From the NCBI GenBank assembly GCA_944325295.1, contig CALUZL010000008.1, positions 1-11,768 on the forward strand: 11,768 bases of DNA, written 5' to 3'. Below the pieces are notes generated by a model. The model saw nothing but the letters and a program-made list of their open reading frames with translations, was not told where the DNA came from and ran no database searches. The translations under genes were made by a program, and so were the position numbers. Below, one piece after another: positions 7,083 through 11,768 of the stretch; the stretch's first letter is position 1, and every line of letters starts with the position of its first letter. This DNA comes from an uncultured Erysipelotrichaceae bacterium. Lineage in GTDB: Bacteria; Bacillota_I; Bacilli_A; Erysipelotrichales; Erysipelotrichaceae.

Positions 7083-8163
7083 ATCTTGAGCGGAAAAAGC
7101 TCGGAATGTCGTTATCGTCACTTTCATCGATAACAACGCTGTCTTCGACATAATTTTCATTTTTGGTGAAAGTGACTTCTGTCGGCTGATTTAAAACCGG
7201 TTGGGTTTTACGTGTCTTGGGCAAATCAAATCCCGTTGCGATAACGGTGACGATAATCGATTCCCCTATTGCTTCATTGATGGCAATTCCGTAAATGATA
7301 TTGAGATCAGAACCGGCTGATTCTCTGATATAGTTTACAGCTTCAGCGCCATCGCGTAAGTTGATTGCCGGTCCGCCGGTGATATTGACGATGGCATTCT
7401 TGGCACCGGAGATCTGAGCTTCAAGCAATGGCGAATGAATAGCCTTTTGTGCCGCTTCTTTGGCGCGATTATCGCCTTCGGCCATTCCGATACCGATAAG
7501 AGCACTACCTTGCCCTTCCATAACAGCTCTGATATCGGCAAAATCAAGATTGATAAATGCCGGCACAGCGATGAGGTCCGTTATCGTCTGGACGCCTTGT
7601 CTTAGAATATTATCGGCTTCTCTGAAAGAGTCTTGGAAGGATAATGATCCGGTTACTGTCAGTAACTGATTATTGGAGACAATGATCATTGAATCGATAT
7701 ACTGTTTAAGGTTTTCTAATCCGGCGGCAGCCTGTTCAATGCGCCTGCGCCCTTCAAAATCGAAAGGTTTTGTGACTACACCGACAGTCAGAGCGCCGAT
7801 ATCCTTGGCAATCTTGGCAAAGATCGGAGCAGCTCCGGTTCCGGTTCCGCCACCCATTCCGGCGGCAATAAAAACCATATCCGCATGATCGATAGCCGCT
7901 TTAATCTCGTCTTGAGATTCCTCAGCAGCTTTTTTGCCGATCTCCGGATTACTGCCGGCTCCGAGACCTTTTGTCGTCTCTTTACCGAGGATGATCTTGT
8001 TTTTGCAATTAGAGAGGTTCAAACTCTGGACATCGGTATTGCATACCCAAAATTCTACACCTTGAACTCCTTCTTCGACCATTCTATTTACGGCATTACA
8101 ACCGGCACCACCGATGCCAAACACTTTTATTTTGGCGATCTGATCATATTTTAATTCACTCAT
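7081..8163 (-). CDS. ftsZ: Cell division GTPase FtsZ
   Basis: This 360-residue tubulin homologue forms the cytokinetic Z-ring. It shows the nucleotide-binding [13 protein letters not shown] (16-28), the tubulin signature GGGTGTG (104-110), [10 protein letters not shown] (132-141) and the T7 loop NLDFAD (205-210), whose aspartates complete the GTPase site of the next subunit. After a short, poorly conserved linker of about 30 residues, the C-terminal tail ends in DNDIPSFFR (350-358), the conserved peptide that binds FtsA and other membrane tethers. It starts inside the end of ftsA (8-bp overlap), with GGGAGG upstream, so the two are co-transcribed and probably translationally coupled. No other division-and-wall cluster gene is present in the window. 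Confidence 0.97.
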   Translation of the reverse strand: MSELKYDQIAKIKVFGIGGAGCNAVNRMVEEGVQGVEFWVCNTDVQSLNLSNCKNKIILGKETTKGLGAGSNPEIGKKAAEESQDEIKAAIDHADMVFIAAGMGGGTGTGAAPIFAKIAKDIGALTVGVVTKPFDFEGRRRIEQAAAGLENLKQYIDSMIIVSNNQLLTVTGSLSFQDSFREADNILRQGVQTITDLIAVPAFINLDFADIRAVMEGQGSALIGIGMAEGDNRAKEAAQKAIHSPLLEAQISGAKNAIVNITGGPAINLRDGAEAVNYIRESAGSDLNIIYGIAINEAIGESIIVTVIATGFDLPKTRKTQPVLNQPTEVTFTKNENYVEDSVVIDESDDNDIPSFFRSR

Positions 8164-9415
8164 GACTACTTCCTCCCTTATCCTTTAACTGGAATAGATT
8201 ACGAATCTTTGTTGTGATCGATTCTCCTTCCGAATCTTCTTTTTTATCTATTAATTCACTGAACTGATATAGATCAATACTGCTCAGTTTCCTCTCTTTA
8301 AACTCATTGGCATCGCGATAGCCATAAATCGATCCTAAAAGCGAGCAACAATTACTGTCACGAGCGCCTATGGTCTCCGGGGCATAAGTCTTTGTCGTCA
8401 CGCCGGTCTGCTCTCTTATCTGCTCTATTAAAGCTTTCATCTTCGCACCTTCACCAACGATAACGATCGATACCAGACCATTTTCGATGATCGGCTCACA
8501 GGCGACTTTTATCGAGCTCGCCAATTCTTTGATATCATCACTCACAAGTAAGGATAGCTCCTTTTCACTTATCGTCTTTGATTCACCATTAGCACTCTTC
8601 CAAGCGTAAATCGCATCTTCAGAATATTCATCTTGTTTGAGGTCGACATCGTATTTGACTAAGCGATCAATTATTCCAAAAGGTAGTCCGTATTTTTCAT
8701 TTACGGTTTTATAGATCTTATCGAGTCCTTCATAAAGAATCTCGACATTGTATAATTTTCCTTTTGAAATAAGAGCTAAAGCTGTAGTTTGATAGTCCGA
8801 TTTGATAAGGATCAGATTTTGGTTGACGGTCTGTTCAAAAAGCACAGCTTCTTTGCAGATGGCGTACATATCAAGACTTATATCCAAGACTTGAACATTC
8901 ATCTCTTCGATCAGAGATACATAATCGAAGGTTATCGTTTTATCGGCGCACAGAAGATCAATATCGACGATCAACTCGGCTGCAGTTTCGTTTTCAGGAA
9001 GACGTCGGGAAGAAATACCATTGCATGTGTATTTTACGCATACGGCATTGACGATCGTTATATTGTTGTCGATATTGGTCTTCATAGCCTTTTTTAAAGC
9101 GCGACTAACATCATTTTTAGTAACGACATTATTATCGCATTTGACATTTACTTTTAAGGGATATCTTTTAAAACCAACAGATGGGATGATCAAGATCAAT
9201 CTTTCAATATCGGCACCGATTAATCTGCCTGCTCTTTGTATTACTTCTCTTAAAGCTCTTTTGACCTCATCTTTATTAGCGATAGTGTAGTCGACTATGC
9301 CATGACAAGGTTCTGATTCTACTCTGATAATATTGAAACGAGTTTTGAAAAATTCTCCAACGATCAGGCGTATTTCGACATCAGAGAATTCAATCGCACC
9401 CAAAATTTCCTTCAT
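8156..9415 (-). CDS. ftsA: FtsA-like division protein with degenerate ATP-binding motifs
   Basis: I identify this 419-residue protein as FtsA from its place just upstream of ftsZ, its length and its weak actin-like layout. The N-terminus ([18 protein letters not shown]) follows the pattern of FtsA beta-1/beta-2, and an SHS2-like 1C domain fits about 85-165. The C-terminus has an amphipathic stretch, [13 protein letters not shown] (401-413), suited to membrane binding. The nucleotide motifs are strongly altered: phosphate-1 is IEFSDV (8-13) instead of LDIGTS, phosphate-2 is LIKSDYQTT (203-211) instead of a DxGGGT type, and the adenosine motif is VIVGEGAK (318-325) instead of TGGGA. ATP binding is therefore doubtful. 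It should still tether FtsZ, whose C-terminal peptide is intact. A GTG at 9418 is possible, but AAGGAG at 9423-9428 fits the ATG at 9415 better. Confidence 0.8.
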   Translation of the reverse strand: MKEILGAIEFSDVEIRLIVGEFFKTRFNIIRVESEPCHGIVDYTIANKDEVKRALREVIQRAGRLIGADIERLILIIPSVGFKRYPLKVNVKCDNNVVTKNDVSRALKKAMKTNIDNNITIVNAVCVKYTCNGISSRRLPENETAAELIVDIDLLCADKTITFDYVSLIEEMNVQVLDISLDMYAICKEAVLFEQTVNQNLILIKSDYQTTALALISKGKLYNVEILYEGLDKIYKTVNEKYGLPFGIIDRLVKYDVDLKQDEYSEDAIYAWKSANGESKTISEKELSLLVSDDIKELASSIKVACEPIIENGLVSIVIVGEGAKMKALIEQIREQTGVTTKTYAPETIGARDSNCCSLLGSIYGYRDANEFKERKLSSIDLYQFSELIDKKEDSEGESITTKIRNLFQLKDKGGSSHE

Positions 9416-9436
9416 CACTAAACTCCTTACTGAGTT

Positions 9437-9447
9437 ATTTTATCACA
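9437..9447 (-). promoter_or_regulatory. Extended -10 promoter of ftsA-ftsZ
   Basis: On the minus strand TGTGATAAAAT gives a TAAAAT -10 (9437-9442) with a TGA extension and a TRTGn match. No good -35 is seen. The start near 9430 gives a leader of about 15 nt with AAGGAG near its 5' end. The surrounding 12 bp (TATTGTGATAAA) recur exactly before rpmB. Confidence 0.5.
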
Positions 9448-9472
9448 ATAACACTTGTGTATAAATATTAAA

Positions 9473-9500
9473 TAAAGAAAAAGAGCATCCAAAGATGCTC
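9473..9500 (-). terminator. Intrinsic terminator of the bcp-PTP-lipoprotein unit
   Basis: A perfect 7-bp stem, GAGCATC and GATGCTC around a 4-nt loop (9483-9500), is followed on the minus strand by TTTTTCTTT. A second, weaker inverted repeat (CAATCA at 9504-9509, TGATTG at 9519-9524) lies between it and the lipoprotein stop codon. It separates this unit from the ftsA promoter. Confidence 0.85.
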
Positions 9501-9524
9501 CGGCAATCAAGGCCTTTATGATTG

Positions 9525-10097
9525 TTAAACAGTCGGTAAAATACTGTTTAAAGATGATGAAAATGCGGTATATGTATCAAAAAGTTGTGTAGCGATATCA
9601 CTGTTTTCACTTCTGTAATACATCGGTTCACCTCTGTTTACCGTTATTTTCACGATACCTCCATAGGTCATATAAAACATGATTGGAACATCGTCTTCAT
9701 TTTTGTAAGAAATGATGAGGGCATTGTCAGGGTTTCGATAGTCTTCTCCGCTATCTTCTACAAATCCTGCTGTAAACAATACATTCATGACTTCGCTTTG
9801 TGTATTTGAATAAAGTTCTAAAAGTTTGTTGTTTACTTCGTCTTCATAGCCACTTTCAGTCAAATCTGCCGGATTGAAAAGTGATGATACATCAACTTCG
9901 CCAATTTCCCCATAGCCTTCTAAATAAGCAGCGATCTGAAATTTCTGTCTCTTAATATCTTGGATTATAGTGTCAATATCAACATCAACTGTGTCATTTG
10001 TTTCTGATGGCATAGATTCTTTAAGAGCTTGGTTATTGTTTGAGCATCCCGCTAAAACCATGACCATCAGGATCAAAGAAACAAATAATTTTTTCAT
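9525..10097 (-). CDS. Lipoprotein of unknown function
   Basis: This 190-residue protein starts with a lipoprotein signal peptide: MKKLF, a hydrophobic stretch, then the lipobox VLAGC with the lipidated cysteine at C18. The mature part follows a polar, Asn- and Asp-rich linker and should lie outside the cell, anchored to the membrane. I do not recognise its family; it is acidic, has no further cysteine, and shows alternating hydrophobic stretches such as ALIISYKNEDDVPIMFYMTY that suggest a small beta-rich domain. A GTG further upstream (10112) would add five residues, but GGGAGG sits 7 nt before the ATG at 10097, so I choose that. It is the last gene of the bcp-PTP unit, with a possible promoter of its own and a strong terminator after it. 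Confidence 0.85.
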   Translation of the reverse strand: MKKLFVSLILMVMVLAGCSNNNQALKESMPSETNDTVDVDIDTIIQDIKRQKFQIAAYLEGYGEIGEVDVSSLFNPADLTESGYEDEVNNKLLELYSNTQSEVMNVLFTAGFVEDSGEDYRNPDNALIISYKNEDDVPIMFYMTYGGIVKITVNRGEPMYYRSENSDIATQLFDTYTAFSSSLNSILPTV

Positions 10098-10120
10098 AAA
10101 ATATCCTCCCACAAGGAGAA

Positions 10121-10149
10121 ATTTTAATATATCAAAGTTTCAAAGTAAA
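10121..10149 (-). promoter_or_regulatory. Possible promoter of the lipoprotein gene
   Basis: On the minus strand TTTACT (10144-10149) and TAAAAT (10121-10126) are 17 bp apart. An alternative is TATATT at 10126-10131 with a TGA extension. Either lies in the gap between the phosphatase and lipoprotein genes. A direct repeat ACTTTGA-A-ACTTTGA lies in the spacer (10132-10146). Confidence 0.35.
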
Positions 10150-10151
10150 TA

Positions 10152-10589
10152 TTATTTTTCGAGCTTTGCAAAAATGGCCAAAACAGCTTCATAGATCTCA
10201 TTATACGCTGTTTCGAAATCTCTGGTATACCAAGGGTCAGATATATCCCTTTTAGGATTTAAGAGGGAAATCTTGCTCTGTTTGTCATCTACGATTTTCA
10301 AGATGTCGAAAAGATTGCTTTTATCCATGACTAATATATAGTCCCAATCATTATAATCTGATTTTGAAAACCTTTTGGCCTCATGGGGTCCAAAAGGAAT
10401 GTTTTTTTGCTTTAATTTTTGTTTTGCCAGTGGGTAAAGGTCATTTCCGACCTCTTCACTACTTGTCGCCATTGACCCAATTTTATATGCATTTTTTAAA
10501 TTATGGGTATTTATATAGTCTTTAGCGATAAATTCCGCCATTGGACTTCGACATATATTACCATGACAAACAAACAAAATTTTCTTCAT
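10152..10589 (-). CDS. Low-molecular-weight protein-tyrosine phosphatase
   Basis: This 145-residue cytoplasmic protein begins MKKILFVCHGNICRSPMAEF, which contains the P-loop CX5R(S) (C8-R14-S15). C8 is the nucleophile and C13 the usual second cysteine that can form a protective disulfide with it. The general acid is D118 in DPWY (118-121). The family removes phosphate from tyrosine, and in some members from arginine; which substrate applies cannot be told from sequence. No kinase or capsule genes are nearby, so I give no symbol. A GTG start at 10628 would add 13 residues ahead of the conserved N-terminus and is unlikely. The chosen ATG has AGGA about 11 nt upstream, a rather distant ribosome binding site. 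The gene lies 28 bp after bcp on the same strand. Confidence 0.92.
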   Translation of the reverse strand: MKKILFVCHGNICRSPMAEFIAKDYINTHNLKNAYKIGSMATSSEEVGNDLYPLAKQKLKQKNIPFGPHEAKRFSKSDYNDWDYILVMDKSNLFDILKIVDDKQSKISLLNPKRDISDPWYTRDFETAYNEIYEAVLAIFAKLEK

Positions 10590-10617
10590 TTTCAATAATT
10601 CCTGATCGATATTTTTA

Positions 10618-11097
10618 TTAGGAAACACGAGTCGATGATAAAGTTTTTAAAGTGCTTAAAACTTCAAAGGCATCATCCTTCGGTTTTACATTTTCTCTTG
10701 CATCTATTATAAAGCCCTTTTCATCCAACAGATAAGTCGTCCTTACTGTTGCGATAACAGTCTTTCCATACATTTGTTTCTCTTTTAGCACATCATATAG
10801 TGAAAGGACTTTTCTTTCAGGATCAGAAAGAAGAATAAACGATAAGTGATATTTAAGAGCGAATTTTGAATGGGAAGAGCTGGTATCTTTACTGATGCCG
10901 ATGATCACAGCGTTTAGATCGGTTATCTCTTTATATAAATCTGAATACCTTTGCGCCTGCAGTGTGCAACCGGCGGTATTGTCTTTGGCATAAAAATATA
11001 AAACGACTTTCTTCCCGACAAAATCATGCAGCGATATATCATGACCTTCTTTATCCTTTAAAGTGAAATCCGGCGCTTTTATTCCTGTTTTTAACAT
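10618..11097 (-). CDS. bcp: Bcp/PrxQ-type thiol peroxiredoxin, 1-Cys form
   Basis: This 159-residue protein follows the AhpC/TSA fold of Bcp: KAPDFTLKDKEG (7-18), VVLYFYAKDNTAGCT (31-45) with the peroxidatic C44, and conserved R119 in VRTTYLLDEKG. It would reduce hydrogen peroxide and organic peroxides in the cytoplasm. C44 is the only cysteine; the resolving cysteine that many Bcp proteins carry five residues later is Q49, so it must be recycled by an outside thiol. The proline of the usual PxxxTxxC motif is A37, a change I recall from some clostridial relatives. GGGAGG precedes the ATG at 11097. It heads a likely operon with the tyrosine phosphatase and the lipoprotein. Confidence 0.9.
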   Translation of the reverse strand: MLKTGIKAPDFTLKDKEGHDISLHDFVGKKVVLYFYAKDNTAGCTLQAQRYSDLYKEITDLNAVIIGISKDTSSSHSKFALKYHLSFILLSDPERKVLSLYDVLKEKQMYGKTVIATVRTTYLLDEKGFIIDARENVKPKDDAFEVLSTLKTLSSTRVS

Positions 11098-11114
11098 AGT
11101 CTACCTCCCATTAA

Positions 11115-11125
11115 ATTATGCCACA
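11115..11125 (-). promoter_or_regulatory. Extended -10 promoter of bcp
   Basis: The minus strand reads TGTGGCATAAT: CATAAT (11115-11120) with a TGG extension and a TRTGn match. The start would fall near 11108, right at the GGGAGG sequence, giving a leader of only about 11 nt. Confidence 0.45.
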
Positions 11126-11176
11126 AAATCCCAAAAAAATATTTAAAAACACTTTATCTTGCATAATAGCGAATAT

Positions 11177-11187
11177 TGTGATAAATT
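11177..11187 (+). promoter_or_regulatory. Extended -10 promoter of rpmB
   Basis: TGTGATAAATT has a TAAATT -10 (11182-11187) with a TGA extension. TTGCAT at 11159-11164, 17 bp upstream, is a partial -35. Start near 11194 gives a 29-nt leader containing AAAGGAGGT (11205-11213). It lies in the same 12-bp word as the ftsA promoter. Confidence 0.45.
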
Positions 11188-11222
11188 ATTTAAGCATTAC
11201 AAAGAAAGGAGGTATTGCGGTT

Positions 11223-11417
11223 ATGTCAAGAGTATGTGAGATTACAGGTAAAGGACCAATGTCAGGAAATAACCGTTCCCATTCCCTACGTGCCACTCGC
11301 CGTAAATGGAACGTTAACCTCCAGAATGTAACGATCATGGTTGATGGAAAGCCAAAGAAGGTCCGTGTTTCAGCAAGAGCCCTTAAGACTCTTAAAGCTA
11401 AAGCTAAACTTGCCTAA
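11223..11417 (+). CDS. rpmB: 50S ribosomal protein L28
   Basis: This 64-residue basic protein matches L28 of Bacillus in length and motifs: [17 protein letters not shown] (5-21), KWNVNLQ (28-34), and the tail [17 protein letters not shown]. It is part of the large ribosomal subunit. It has one cysteine and no zinc-binding set, like the Bacillus protein. The frame stays open upstream to 11118, but the strong AAAGGAGGT site and the conserved [10 protein letters not shown] start fix the ATG at 11223. It is monocistronic, divergent from bcp and convergent with rpe; a convergent rpmB/rpe arrangement also occurs in Bacillus. Confidence 0.96.
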   Translation: MSRVCEITGKGPMSGNNRSHSLRATRRKWNVNLQNVTIMVDGKPKKVRVSARALKTLKAKAKLA

Positions 11418-11421
11418 ACAA

Positions 11422-11454
11422 AAAACTGACTGTTGATGTCAGTTTTATTTTTTT
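11422..11454. terminator. Bidirectional terminator between rpmB and rpe
   Basis: A 9-bp perfect stem, AAAACTGAC and GTCAGTTTT around a 7-nt loop (11422-11446), is followed on the plus strand by ATTTTTTT. On the minus strand the same hairpin is followed by TTTTTTGTTT. The rpe stop codon (11445-11447) lies at the edge of the stem. Confidence 0.85.
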
Positions 11455-11768
11455 AGACCTTGTACATTTGCCTGGATATCACCTTTTAAAAGATACGATC
11501 CGCTAACGAGAATATCGGCGCCGCATTCTACAAGAGATGCGGCATTTTTATTGTTGATGCCGCCATCCACTTCGATCAGATAGTCAAGATTATTGACACG
11601 ACGAAATTCATTGAAATATGTGATCTTATCATAGGCGCTCGCCAAAAAGCTCTGACCACCAAAACCCGGTTCTACGCTCATGACCAACACGAGATCGATG
11701 ACATCTAAGAAAGGAGCTATCTTACTGGGATCAGTGTTTGGTTTTATAGATATGCCGCATTTAATATT
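11445..11768 (-). CDS. rpe: Ribulose-phosphate 3-epimerase, C-terminal part (runs off the right edge)
   Basis: The minus-strand frame is open from the window edge to the TAA at 11445, giving the last 107 residues. It interconverts ribulose 5-phosphate and xylulose 5-phosphate in the pentose phosphate pathway. The family motifs appear in order: GISIKPNT (usual GxxxxPxT), LVLVMSVEPGFGGQSF, IEVDGGINNKNA with the catalytic aspartate of VDGG, and ADILVSGSYL near the end, which forms part of the phosphate site. The N-terminal half, with the metal-binding His and Asp, is outside the window. The product ends in Lys-Lys just before the shared terminator with rpmB. Confidence 0.94.
   Translation of the reverse strand, partial: NIKCGISIKPNTDPSKIAPFLDVIDLVLVMSVEPGFGGQSFLASAYDKITYFNEFRRVNNLDYLIEVDGGINNKNAASLVECGADILVSGSYLLKGDIQANVQGLKK

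Noticed and set aside
7056..7160. Longer fucosidase start at the ATG at 7160
   Set aside because: It lies inside the ftsZ 3' end, and the added 35 residues are an out-of-frame reading of the FtsZ tail unlike GH29 proteins. The ATG at 7055 fits the family start.
7460..8154. Several plus-strand open frames opposite ftsZ
   Set aside because: They mirror the conserved FtsZ codons, have no ribosome binding sites, and read as low-complexity shadows.
9444..9459. CACAA...TTGTG inverted repeat as a repressor operator for ftsA
   Set aside because: The arms are only 5 bp and half of the repeat is explained by the extended -10; not enough for an operator call.
10590..10628. GTG start adding 13 residues to the tyrosine phosphatase
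   Set aside because: The P-loop in this family sits within the first ten or so residues; the ATG at 10589 places C8 correctly.
11118..11222. N-terminal extension of L28 from 11118
   Set aside because: The upstream frame is AT-rich leader with a promoter and a strong ribosome binding site just before the conserved [10 protein letters not shown] start.

Overview
The window is core chromosome of a low-GC Gram-positive bacterium (Bacillota). The gene families, the 64-residue L28, the rnhC/cvpA/mutS2 and rpmB/rpe neighbourhoods and the Tritrichomonas-like IMP dehydrogenase all fit. TGA is used as a plain stop codon (rnhC, guaB, proS, ftsZ, ftsA, the fucosidase), so this is not a UGA=Trp mollicute. 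An Erysipelotrichia-like or neighbouring lineage is my best guess, from gene flavour only. I see no mobile element, CRISPR array, tRNA or rRNA.

Layout, left to right. (1) Positions 1-1542, minus strand: cvpA followed by the start of mutS2, overlapping by 8 bp. mutS2 runs off the left edge. (2) 1592-2488, plus: rnhC, divergent from cvpA. Its -10 box overlaps the cvpA -10 box on the other strand, and its mRNA is probably leaderless. (3) 2467-3972, minus: guaB, convergent with and overlapping rnhC by 22 bp. Its intrinsic terminator lies inside the rnhC coding sequence. (4) 4063-5766, plus: proS, with a bidirectional terminator after it. (5) 5817-9415, minus: ftsA, ftsZ, then a cytoplasmic GH29 alpha-L-fucosidase. 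ftsA and ftsZ overlap by 8 bp. A short terminator-like hairpin sits between ftsZ and the fucosidase gene and covers the latter's ribosome binding site. (6) 9525-11097, minus: a Bcp-type peroxiredoxin, a low-molecular-weight tyrosine phosphatase and an unknown lipoprotein. (7) 11223-11417, plus: rpmB, and 11445-11768, minus: the C-terminal part of rpe. These two are convergent and share a bidirectional terminator.

The genes cover DNA/RNA housekeeping (mutS2, rnhC), GTP synthesis (guaB), translation (proS, rpmB), division (ftsA, ftsZ), thiol/peroxide handling and phosphotyrosine removal (bcp, PTP), and sugar metabolism (fucosidase, rpe). Spacing is very tight; the largest intergenic gap is about 125 bp.

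I do not see an obviously new multi-gene system. The points most worth a second look are: an FtsA whose ATP-binding motifs are all degenerate; the mirror-image rnhC/cvpA promoter with a leaderless rnhC; the guaB terminator written into the opposite gene; repeated TRTGn extended -10 promoters with very short leaders; and the fucosidase gene behind ftsZ with a hairpin-masked ribosome binding site.
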